From NCBI RefSeq assembly GCF_000224145.3, contig NC_020166.2:8208050-8272049 (forward strand): a DNA stretch of 64,000 nt, in the 5' to 3' direction. This stretch comes from Ciona intestinalis. Lineage: Eukaryota; Chordata; Ascidiacea; Phlebobranchia; Cionidae. Made by a program: the position numbers and the translations under genes. This document shows, one piece after another, positions 31,736 to 45,100 of the stretch. Each line of letters starts with the position of its first letter. Within the stretch, counting starts at the first letter, position 1. The notes beneath the pieces are model-generated. The model saw only the letters and a list, made by a program, of their open reading frames with translations, was not told where the DNA came from and searched no databases.

Positions 31736-33174
31736 CTTACGTCATACCGTTACAACTTATTCCAACACAATTACTCACTTGACTGTTTAACAAGTAATAT
31801 GTACACAAAGTAACAAATATTGAAAAACAGTTCTTTGTTTGTTTGTTTTTTGTTTCGGGGAAATCACCCATCTCGTATCTCTTGTACTGTATAGATATCT
31901 AAATTGTTATGAGTGGTATTCGCATTTTGTTGGTTAAGTCAGCAATTAATCACTGTGTAATGTTCCTTAACAAATATTTTGTACATTATTAAGCTGCCTT
32001 CGATGTCTTACAATTAATTTCATTCATACAATACATTCTATTTATAACAAGAAAGCCAAGCTATAATGAGTGGACACGTATTAAACTAATCTCAATAAAA
32101 CAAACCAGAAATAACTAACAGTCTAACAGAGCAAGTTTTAATTGCCATTAGTGATGGAAGAGCGGTATTTAAAATGCATTTATACACGTATTATAATTCA
32201 TGAAACTTATGATGTATGAGGATTAAGTGATTGGTAAAGAATATATGTAAATACGCTTTGTACAACTTCTGCATGTGTTGGCTTGTACACTTACACTAGC
32301 TAATCTTGTCTTTACCAAAAAACGTTTGTTTTGAAGAATTTGACTAAATATAACCCTGCAGTAATTAGGTACTGAAAACTGTGGCCTCCGTATGAATTGG
32401 TAATAATAAACCTACATTACCACCTACGTGCTCAATAATAACTACCATATTAAACATAGATATATGGAAACTCGTATAAACGTGCACAACGCCCTGCCTG
32501 TCATCCCTCGCCATCTACTTATTTACGTCATGAGGTTTCTCCTGAATTATGTAACCACTAGAACAAATACTGACTCCAGAGAATCCTTACTCAGAGGAAT
32601 CCGAACTGAGGAACCGCCGGTATATTTGCATATAAAACACCAGAGAAAAAATGCAACGGTATAAAAAGCGAAAAAAATCATACTCTGTATTATAAGATTT
32701 ATAAAGTCTATACGCCCTATATGCTTTACGATCTTAAGAGCCGCTAAGCGCTTAGGCTTTTTGTAACCTATACGCTATTTTAACCATTAAAATCTAAAAA
32801 ATAGGATATTTCAGTCTGGCTTATAGACTATGTCTGGGTTTTTATTATTGAGTTTTAAGGTGCAAATAATTCCTTCTGACTCGTTGCTTTTTGATTTTTC
32901 TCCTTTTTTTTAGATAGTAAACGCTCCGCGTTATTTTATTTTATCGGATAATTTTTTTAGTATAGTTTTATCAACGGAAATTTTTAAAATTGCTTGTGCC
33001 CTAAACTAATGCGGTTTAAATAAATCGAGTATGATGGTTCTAAATATAGTTAATATAGTAACCCGAAATTATTTATATTTACCTGGCCATCATAGTCATT
33101 TACAAGCATCTTATTTTAAAAGCAATAATTTGTTTATAGATATCTTTTATTTTGAGGTTATCACGAAACAGAGT
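31736..33174. promoter_or_regulatory. Divergent LMBRD1 / DUOX intergenic region
   Basis: 1.44 kb between the two ATGs. No gene is seen. It contains a dispersed repeat at about 32165-32275 whose inverted partner is at 40935-41050 (shared AGTGATTGGTAAAGAATAT and AAATACGCTTTGTACAACT strings). An AATAAA-like and TATA-rich sequence is common but no specific promoter element can be fixed. Confidence 0.4.
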
Positions 33175-36100
33175 ATGAGTACTTTGCGTTTTAAAACTAC
33201 AGTCTGGAACATCTTTACCACAGCGCTGTTGATTTGCACGGTTCACGGCACTGGAGGTAAGAAATAATAATATAGTAGGGTGGGGGAAGATGGGAAACCT
33301 TTTTATTCTGTTTTCTCGTCCCATTTGGTGGGAAAAAAGAACATTTAAAGAATTATAAAAGTATATTCTCACGACTTCTAAATTGTTTTTAATTGCTTAA
33401 AATATGATTCGGATACTTGGATATTATGTCCTAAAAGTGCAAAAATTTACCGTAAAGTGCAAAAAATTAACGTAAATATCAAGAGCGATGTTATGCGTAA
33501 CCGAGAAAAATCATGTCCATAACAATATTTAGTCTGCGGGATATCTCGCACAAAATGGCTTCCTCAGTCACTTATTCAAAAAGAATCACTTAACTGTTAT
33601 TTAACTTAACTGTTATTTGTCCGCTGAGTGCAATACTTCACATGTTGCTGATAAACGACAATAACTTGAATATTTTGTCACTAACGGCAATGAAGGTTGC
33701 AAAAACACATAATTCTTGCGTATTACACAGAACCATATAAGCCCCTATACCTTAACGTAACACAGCATGTAATTATATTTTATCTTCGAATACAACACCA
33801 AAAATAAGAATAGATTAGGAAATACTGAAAGTGATAAGGAAACAAAAAATCGGCAGTTGTTAACACGGAAGAAATACATTCTTTATAAAAATCTTTTAAC
33901 GAACGTTATCAGTTTTAAAAACAATACCGCTGTAGATAAACTATAGAGAAGCATTGCTTATAAAGCAGTTTGGAACAAGACGGGACACCGTTAGCACATA
34001 ATATCCAAATATCCTGATCGTGTTTTAAACAATTAACAACGGTCTATTGGAGTCGGGAGGATACGGTTTTATTATTCCTTAAATATTCTTTGTTTACTAC
34101 CAAATAGGATAGAATGAAAGGTTGTCCCATCTTTCCCACCCTACTATATGTTCTTTATATATGTATTTATAAATAACAGGACGAGCGGCCGACAGTAAAG
34201 AATACCCGAGTTTTAATGGATGGTACAACAACCTTGCTAATCCTTCGTCAGGTGCAACAGGTAAAAACAGATTTCACTTAAAATACCCATAAAAAATATT
34301 TAATGTTTTATTTGTGGCTTTGTATACAGTTATGTAAAAAACGTATTTTTTTGTAAAAAAAATGCATAGTTTTGGCTGTCATAAACGATACATAGGAATA
34401 TTTTTTTACGCGACAAATATTACAACAGACAAAATATTTCGTTAAAACTTGGCAAATATAAGGAAAATAATAAAACAATGAAAAACACGCTTAATGTATG
34501 TCATGCATTAAGTCACGCACAAAAAATGTTTTTTTCACGAAATTTTTCGTTGCTTGTAATTTTGTCACCGGTTATTTTGCATACGGAACCAATCCAGTAA
34601 CATTTTACGTTAAATATCGAATATTTCCGGATATACTTTTACAATATCTTTAAAATTACTGTTAAGTCAGCGTATATTCCATTTTCTCTTATTCCTATAC
34701 ATTTCATTAAGCTTCTAAAATAAATAAAGTACAATATTTCACTATTTGTCTTTCACGTTACGACACTGTGTTGACAGTTCTAATTAACCTTGTTGCATCA
34801 TTCTATTACATCTCAATACTATACATGTAGTACTGTGGGGGAAGATGGGACACCTTGAGCACGTAATATCCAAATATCCTGAGCGTTCTTTAAACAATTA
34901 ATAACGGTCCATGAAAGTCGTGAGGATATGGTTTTATAATTCTTAGAATGTTTTTTGTTTACTAATAAATCGGACAAAAAAATGAAATTAAAAGTGTCCC
35001 ATCTTCCCCCACCCTACCATGCAATAAATCATGGCTGTACTAACGATAAATGACAAACAGGCTAAATCCTGTCTCTTTCTTCTACATAAATCTTATTACT
35101 TCTGCTTTAAATTAAACACTAGTCAGAAAAACAAAAGCTATGGGGAACTATTATGGCACTGGCGTAATACGTTTGCATAAATACACATTCAATCCTACCT
35201 TACATTACTTTTCGTGGAACACGAACTCGTGCGCAAAAAATTACTTAGAAATTATTTGCATTGCTCTTACGACGTATAGCGAATCTTTTTTTCCATTTTA
35301 ATTTGTATACCGCGCAACTATCTTATGTTTGGACTTTGGTACAGCCTGCAGAGAAAAGACCTCAGACGAGACATCGCTTTATGGCAACCTTTATGACAGC
35401 AGCAACAGCAGCGTTTGCTTTTTGTTACGCCGGTTGATATGGCTTCCATAACTGTGAAATATACACTCCACTAATTTAATTCCCTGTTGAAGTCAAACAG
35501 AGATGACTGTTAAATTCTTGGTCTTTAATATATTAAAGTTTAATAATATTTAAGCAAACGTTTCGGCGTCTGTCCTATACCATATTATGTTACCACATGT
35601 GCTAAAAAAACTTTTCACTTTTGTCATATTACATTTACTCGTGAGTGAAAACATAACGGTAAAAACCCGATTTGTTTGCCTTTTAAAAGATTAACGTTAA
35701 ACTCGCTTTGTTGGAAAGTTAAAGCACAATAAATAAAGCCTCCTATGACGTGTGTGCTTCGTCCCATATACAATATAACTGTTTCTTTCTTTACAGAAAC
35801 CGCGCTCACGCGTCGCCTGAAATCTCACTATGAAGATGGGGTGTATGCACCTTCCGGCTCTGGGCGCCCAAACCCACGAACGTTAAGCGTTGAAATCGCC
35901 AGCGGTCCATCCGGCCTTCATTCGTATGATAACAAAACTACATTGTTCGTCTATTTTGGTAAGTATTGTGGTAGGGTGGGGTAAGACGGACCCAGTATAA
36001 GTACAGAATATCTAAATATCCTGATCATGTTTAAAACGATTAACAACGGCCTATAGGAGTCGTGAGGATACGGATTTTTTATATTCTTTGAGTGTTCTTT

Positions 36101-39100
36101 CTTTACTACCAAATGGGATGTAAAAAAAGATTGAAAATGTGTCCCATATTCCCCCTCCATACCATTATTAACAATAAAGTAGTAGTTTATAATCCTCTCT
36201 ACCAGACGAAAATATAGCATGCAGAACGAAATAAATTTTAAATTCTGAACTTGAAAAAACAAAATGTTTTACAACCTGAATTACACGGCAGGGCAACACA
36301 TCATTAAAGAAATAGTTGAAAACTCCCGGCAAGGTTGCCCGCCCGAGTATTTCTGGATACCGGTGCCTGAAGGGGACGAAATATTTGACCCTCGAGGCGA
36401 CGGAAACATCCGTTTACCGTACCATCGTTCACCCTACATAGCTTCGAACACCGGGTACACTCCTAACCACCCTAGAGACCAGCTAAACGAAGTAACTTCG
36501 TTACTTGACGGAGATAGCATATACGGGTCCACTAAAGCATGGTCTGGAGAACTTAGACTCCGCAAACAAGATTGTCCTGAGAGATTGTTTACTTCCAATA
36601 TATTTGCAAGCAAGGTAAAGTGATGGTCTCAATATATGTGTGAAAAACTGGTCTTAATTTATATAAAAAAAAACTTTTTGTTACAGATTTTTTGGGACTT
36701 TTGCGCCACGTTATAGTGACTTAATTGGTTGCCATATTTTTTACGTACATCTTGAATCCTATGCTTTTTACACCTCTTGACTGAAATCATAAAATGATAT
36801 ATATGTTCATGATTTTTTTACTGTTTTGTTGAACTTTTAAAAATATAAAAATTTGTCAAAACTAAAATTTGTCAAAATATAAAAATTTGTCAAAACTTTT
36901 AAATTTGTCAAAACTAAAAAAATTACTGTTTTGTTAAAAATTTTGTTTTGCAGAAGAACCCGACAGATTGTAGAGGCGAGTTGAGATCAGCGGACGATGA
37001 TGGAAAACTGCCGATGCGAAATACCATCGGCCTTCCACTCCAAAATCCAGTTGTTCCGGTGTACCACGAAATGAGGAACGCGAAAAGACTCTTCGGTAAA
37101 TATTTTAATTACTTGAATAAATAAATGATATGATTTGTTTTATCCTCGCGTGCCCGGAAAACGACAGTCGTTAAACACGGGTGTTCTGTTTCATACTCCT
37201 CGTGGCAGCTTACGAGTTACCGTGTATGTTACAACCCTTTGGTAAACGGTTTTAATTGATGTTTCGTTTGTTTTTTGGGTTATTACGACTGTTACTTAAA
37301 TTAATCCATACTACATTACGACTGTTACTTCATTTATTTAGTACCATGGGGTAAAACGGGACAAGCACATTAATATCCAAATAGCACATAATACCCAAAT
37401 ATCCGGATAGTGTTTTAAACAAAAATTAACAACGGTCTATGGGAATCGTTGGGATACGGTTTTATAACTTTTTGTTTATAAAAATGGAACGAAAAGTTGT
37501 GCCATTTTCCCCACCCTACTATATATTATATTTGAATATAACAGTCGTAATATTGAACGTGGGTGATTTCGACTTCCCAAGCTTTTTTCTCACTACTTTT
37601 GTTTGCCGCACGTAGCCATCTATTCCCAGCGTAATTCCGCCTCCACATATGACCTATTTAATGTGCATATATAGGCCTTGCTCCAATGTATCAGTGTCGC
37701 AAGTAGTTATACGGAAAAAACTGTATGCATTTACACTCGATGTTAGAATGCAAACACAGAGTATTTGTTCGTCTTTCCTTGAAACCAAACCCAATGCACG
37801 GTATCGCACGTACACAACAAATTCACATTTCCTTTTTATTTAAGCAAGTAGAAACTCGGAAATATTAAGAAAAAGTTAATAATTCACCTTCGGACAGTTC
37901 TACGAATTTCAAAACGCCTGTGTTTTACCGCATAGGGAACTTTTATCCCGAGATTCGAAGTATTGGTTCATATACTTGCTTAACAAACCTCCTAAACTAA
38001 TATACATATTGTTAAGTTAGACCGATAGCGGTCATTCTATGTTAACTTATCGTTTCGTCTTGATATTTGTTTTTTGGCGCGTGGCAAATAGTAGTTATAG
38101 CGCGCTTACGTCTGACCTTAATGAATATATGAATGTAACTTCCTTTATCCTCGCGTGGCCGAAAAAGGACAGTCGTTATAACCCGGGTGTTTTGTTTCAT
38201 ACACCTCGTGCCAGCTTACGAGTTACCATTTAGGTTACTGTGAATATTTTTTTGTCTGACAATTTAGACAACACATTAGTGACCGCTGGGTTAGAGCAAC
38301 TGTCGTTAAGTGTTTTGACCAAGGACATAAGGCTCGCTGCTACTAAAGGCGTATGTCTCTTTGAGCTAAGCGCTTACGGGCAATTGCTCCAACCCAATGT
38401 TTCATTATGAGTTAACTAAATCATCGGCCATACATTAAAAAAATCCAATAAATAATCACCTACAAATTACATGTATGTGGTAACTCAGAATAGATAGCAA
38501 TGTATGAATACATATGTTCTTATAACGATGACTATCCATGCCCCGCCACGCGAGTTATGGTACTGTAGGGTAAGATGGGCACATAATATCCAAATATCCT
38601 GATCATGTTTTGACGATTAACAACGGTCTATGGAAATCTTGAGAATATGGTTTTATGATTCTTTGAATGTTCCTTGTTAACTACCAAATGGGACAAAAAG
38701 TAGTGTGTCCCATCTTCCCCAGTCTACTCGATATATTTTATTTCAACACACTTGTTTCAGCTACGGGCAGTCGCACCGGTAACGAAAATCCGTTTCTCCT
38801 TACGATCGGTGTCACGTGGTTTCGGCACCATAATTGGTTGGCACGGCAACTAAGGGACAACAACCCTGATTGGTCAGATGAGCACGTGTTTATGGAGTCC
38901 AGAACTCGTAACATTGCGACTTACCAGGTGATTTTAGAACAATATTGTGGATTTGTTTGGAAATTAAACACGACGAATGTTAAGTAAATGTAACTTATTT
39001 ATTGTCGCGTGGCGGGGCAACGACCGTCGTTATAACACGGGCGGTCCTGTTTCATACACCTGATATACGCTTACGAGGTACCCCCTATGTAACTATATAG

Positions 39101-42100
39101 CTTAGAAACCAATAAACTGTGCAATAATAAAGTAATGGCGTGGTTCTGTTTTGAAATCAAACACGACGTCTAGACGAACGAGTGTGACATATTTATCCTC
39201 GCGTGGCGGGGCAACGACAGTTGTTATAACACGGATGTTTGATTTCATGTAAATAACGTGCCCGCTTACACGGGTTACCATATATGTAACTTTGTGTACT
39301 TTTCTTTCGGAAAAGCAAGATTTTTTGTGTTTTTATTGGTTTTTATAATTTAGACAGCCCATAAGGGACCACTAAGTTGGTGCAATTGCAGTTAAGTGTC
39401 TGCTTAATGACAATCACACACACAAATGGCGACAGCGTCGAGCCCGAAAAAAACTTATTTTGTTTGGAAATAAAACATGACGTAATCCGCCTACGCAATG
39501 ACTTAATGACATTATGACGTAATCAGACCACGGAACCAAATCAAACATAACGTAATTGCTCACACAATATGTAAGTACTTGTTGTCGCAATAAAAAATCC
39601 TTTAATTACTCGTTATAGCACGTTTTAATTTTAGTTTTAATATATTTTACTTGGAAATTAATAAAAATTATATATTTTGAAACGTTTGTTTGCTCGTTTT
39701 TTGGTGCATTTTAACCTTTCGATTTTCTCACAACAAAGATGAATGTAACGACTGCGCATTTTTTTTAATAGTCAACAGTTTTGTAATCGTCAGAATGCTT
39801 TATCAACTGTCGGTAGCTCCAGTGGCGCAATCGGTTAGCGCGCCGTACTTATATAACAGTATCGGAGACATGCGGAGGTTGTGAGTTCGAGCCTCACCTG
39901 GAGCACTCTTTTGTCCGGCTTTGTGGAATAAAATAGTCTAGCCTAAAGTTAAGGGGTTGTAGACTCGACGCTACTACCATGTTGGGCGTGTGTGTCCTTG
40001 GGTAAGACACTTAATACTGGCAATTATTTCACCCCAAAATAACCACCGACAAAGTTACATATACTAGGGTGAGAGAAAATGGGACACATTTTTATTCTAT
40101 CGTCCATTTATTTGGTATTAAACAAAAAACATTTAAAGAATTATAAACAAAACGTATCTTCACGACTTCCAAAGACCGTTGTTAATTGCTTAAAACACGA
40201 TCAGAATATTTGGATTTTATGTGTTAAAGGTGTCCCGTCTTTCCCCGCCCTACTATATGTGATATCTCGGACGAAGTGTTAATATTTTTAATGCTCTTCA
40301 CAGAAAGTATTCTTTTACGAGTGGTTGCCCATCTTACTCGGGTCTTGTCCTTCGTGTGAAGAAATACCAAGATACACGGGTAAGAGATTAAGTGTTTTTT
40401 AAGCACGTTATTGAGCACGTTAGTGGTCATAGAAATCCTTTTTCGTCGAACAGTTGTTCTTGTTGTTTTTTGGACGACTCTTTTCCGCACTTATCTCAAT
40501 TTTCAATCCCTAGCATCTATTCTTATTCTCTTAAGTGAAATCAAATCGTAATATATATTTATAATTTTTAGACTGAATTTTCAGATTTAAAACGCATGAT
40601 GAGCGATTAATTAACGATTCCTTTCCTCACGCACTTTACATAGCGGAAACACTGTCTGGCAGTTTGGCGGGAAACGACGGCAAGTGTTTTATCCACACAA
40701 CGATTCACGACTGAATCAAACTATTAGCATTTAAGTGGGGACGCATTAAATGCACTACTCTTATACCGTATTATCATTAATCGTAATTGAAACATTATTT
40801 TTAATTCAACATCATATGATAAACATTAACTTCTAACATTACCTAATTACTGCGTGATTACGGTTTGTCAAAATTCACGAAAACAAACGTTATTAAGCGA
40901 CGACAACGTTAACTTGTGTAAGTTTACAGTAAACACATGGTACAGGAGTTGTACAAAGCGTATTTACACATATTCTTTACCAATCACTCAATTCTCATAC
41001 GTCATAAGTTTCATTAGTTATACTACATGCGTAAATACATTCTGCCTACTGCTCCACAGTCACCAATGTCGACTAGAACCCGTTTTGTGGGTTACTTCAG
41101 ATTTGTTTTGATCGAGCCCAGTCGACCGTTGTAGTAAAATGATTAATTAACACAGCAGGGTGGGGGTAGATGGAACACCTTTTCATTTTGTTTTCTCTTT
41201 TTATTTAGTAGTAAACAAAGAACATTTAATGAATTATAAAACCGTATCTTCACGACTTCCACAGACCGTTGTTAATTGTTTAAAACACGATCCAGCTATT
41301 TGGATATTTTGTGTTAAAGGTGTCCCATCTTTCCCGACTCTACTATATTATGGTAATTAATTTAAAACGTGCTCATTCATTAGATCTGTGATCTCTTGTA
41401 TTAAACACTTTTACTCAAGTTTAGTTCTCTTTGCTGTTTTAACAATCTGTTCTTCGTTACTGTATTCGAAGAGATAAATACATTTTATGGCATACTTACT
41501 TAAAACAAAATTACTTTTTTACTTTATTAAACATTGTTTTTTTAAATTATTAAACATAAATGGCTTGTTTTTGTCTACTAGGTGTAGCGACCACGCTTAT
41601 TTTCTTCCAAATAAATTTAAATACGTTTTTAACTGTAAGCGTGTTTTAACAGTGGTTGTTTTGTGGCTATACATCCTGTCTTTTCGTTTAAAAGAATTCA
41701 AAGTTCCTATTATTCCTTTTTTTAAATGGACAGGTTATCATGCGTCAGTGCCCGTGGGAGTAAGCAACGTGTTTCAAAGTGCTGCCATGAACTACCTTGA
41801 TACCATGGTACCACCGGGAGGTTTTATTCCGAAAACTTTCGACAGGTTCGTTTTGGAAGCCTCCATGTTATATGGGCCTAGTAGTCAAATTTAGGAGGGG
41901 GGAAAATGGGACGCCTTTCTATTTGCTTATCCCATTTGGTAGTAAATAAAGAACATTCAAAAAATTATAACCAGACCGGCCATTATTATCTCATAGACCG
42001 TTGTTAATTGTTTAAAATACAATCAGGATATTTGGATATTATGTGCTAAAGGTGTCCCATCTTACCCCAAACTACGTAAAAATAAAGTTGCCTCTGATTT

Positions 42101-45100
42101 TTACACCCAGTGTATAAAACAACATGATATTATACTTTGATCGCGACGTTTTCCCCATATATGTTATAAAATCCCAGTTTTATTAAAACCGAGTATGCGC
42201 TCTTTATAAATACCCCACTCGGTAATTCCCCATTTTTCTTTCCAGTTCAAAACATGGTTGTAACTCCAGCAACTCGGACGAGATGGATAAATGGAGAACC
42301 TGCAACACGTATTGGAATTCCGACGTGAGAAATTGTCTCTTTTTTAACTGAATTAACTAAATACCTCTAATCTTGGCTTCCGCTTTAAACAATTTAACTG
42401 TAAGTGTGTTTTAGCAACTGTTGTTTTGTCACTATATCCTGGCTTTTTATTTTAAAATATTTCTAAATCTTTGGTTTTTATAATCTAAGAGACAAATAAA
42501 ATTATTATTACTAATATACCACTTTTCTATTAGGAATTATTTGAGAATGCTACCCCGTTTAATATCGTGTATGGTATGATGGGTCAGATGGCGGAATCTG
42601 AGGATCACATTATATCCGAAGATCTTCGAAATTCCTTTCACGGTTCAATGGAGTTTTCAAGAACTGACAAAGTTGCAACAATTATACAGGTAAATCCACA
42701 AAGTTCTACTCTATGAGGGTAAGGTCTCATGGCGTGGCACGCTATAGATAGGTCCTAGGATTCAAGCCAGGACTGGCTCATTACCCAAACACCTGTGGTG
42801 CTACCGCATGGAAAAACAACAAAGTTGCTTGTGTGGTAATTTGGGCACACAATATGTATAACAGAACACTTTTGTTATACATACTGTCGTTGCCCTGACA
42901 TGTTGTGAGGATAAATAAGTTACATTCATTCAACCTTAATGAAGTCCTACAAATGGGTGATGGAACGTTAAATCAAATTCAAAGTTTTAAAGACCTAATG
43001 AGTGAAAAACGACTATATGATACAAATAGAGTGGAAAACCAGGAAATAATAGTAATTGGGCTTAAAAAAGTTGCGACAATTATACAGGTAGACCCACAAA
43101 GTTAGATATGTGGTATCATGTAAGCAGACCCAAGGTGAGGAAAAACAGAACAGCCGTGTTATAACGACTGTCATTATCATGGTTTTTTAATTGTTCAGAT
43201 ATATTGTATTTGTATTTATATTAGGTTTATTATTTTTGTATATTTAGAGGGGAAGAGACCATGGTCTACCAGATTACAATACTGCAAGAGAAGATTTGGG
43301 GTTAAAGAAGAAAGAAACTATCAGAGATATCAACCCAGACCTGTTTAAAAAAGATGAAAAAGTGAGTGTAAAAAAAGGAGAAAAGGATCTTATAGTTTGA
43401 CCCAGTCTGCCTTATATTCAACATGTAACTATAGTGTATATGTTGTGTTCAAAATTTTGAAGACTTTTTTATTTTTTGTATTTGATGGACAAAATTAAAA
43501 GCAAGCATTTAAATTTGCCTAAATTTTTTTCTTGAAAATAATTAAAAGAAATTTGTAATGTATACAATACACCTTTCAATATTTCGGAAGCCTTTTATAA
43601 TTTTGAGGTCACAACTCGTTTACTAAATTATTTTTTCGTTTTTTGTAAATATTTAAAAAAATCTTTGATTTCAGCTTCTTGAAAGATTGCATTCTCTTCA
43701 TGGGGGATCTCCAAGTAACATGGATATCTATGTGGGCGGTATGCTTGAGAGCAAAGATGGAAGACCGGGTGAACTTTTCCGATCCATTATCCTTGAGCAA
43801 ATGGTCAGGTTGCGAGACGGGGATCGATTCTGGTTCGAAAACTTGAATAATGGGTGAGATGTTTAGATAATTTTCATTATTCTTTTTGGCTTTTTGGTCT
43901 TGTTGTCTTAAGATGACGGCTACTTTTTGGTCTTTTTCGGTTATTACCAACTACAGTACTGCAGATAATTCAAAGCTTTTAGAAGGATTGTGAAAAGTAG
44001 TTTTGACAGAATTATAGCTTAAATATTAATACTCTATGCTCTTCTTATTTCTAAAGTCTGTCATTATTTTTTAGGTATAAATAACGTCTTTACTCTTATG
44101 AACATAGTATTGGAAGAGATGAATAAGAAATTGATTTTATGATAAGCTTCTTAAAACACTATATATTTTACTTTTGTTTCTCACTAAGGTTGTTCACTGT
44201 TGACCAAGTTAACGGCATCTTTAACGTAACTTTCCTTGATGTTTTGTTACGAACCTACCCGGAGCTAAATCTTGCTGGAAATACAGCTTTCAATCCATTT
44301 ATTTGGAGTGAAGGTAGATGCGGTTGTAGTTTTTAGTTTTATTTCTACTTTTTTTTCCTTTTTTCTATTTTTAGTTTGACATTTGTTCAGGTTTACCTTT
44401 TGTTTTTGTTATGTCTCCAACTTACTGTTTCATTTTTTTTCTGTTACCTTTTTTAGTTTTACCTTTTTTAAGTTTTAATGTTTTTTGTTATACTTTAAAA
44501 TTGTGTTTGCTGTTTATGCTGATGATAAATGGCAAGTGGGCTTAACTTATTAACTTTGTAGTAGTTGCAGAAAACAAAAAATATGCTTAAGTCAAACCTC
44601 AACACTATTGTAATGCCATTTTTACAAAGGTTTTATTTACAGAGAGCAACAAGCATATATGTAGGCAGCCATACCAGATGACAGGGGATAACATGACATC
44701 ATGCACTACAATGCAACGACAGGATGATTTCAATCACAACCAAATATCATTTCTTGCTATCTTTTGTGGAGTTGTGTTTTTCGCAATTGGTAATTATTTT
44801 AAAATTAGAAAATGTTGAACAAATTTATTATGTGTGATAAAGTTAAGTTAAATGTGTGATATATTTGATAAAACTAACATATTATTTTGTCTTTTTCTCA
44901 TTAAGTTAAAAGCAGTATCTTGTGAAACCTTATCTTGATAAAAAATATTAGTATTTCTTATTTTCTAAATTACAAAATCAAAAAAATACGAAATAATTGT
45001 TTATAAAATTTGGTCCTTTCACCTTAAAATGTTTGTTTTTGTGGGATATTTTGGTTTTGATCTATGAATTACATTTATTTTGATTTTCTTTTATTAGCCT

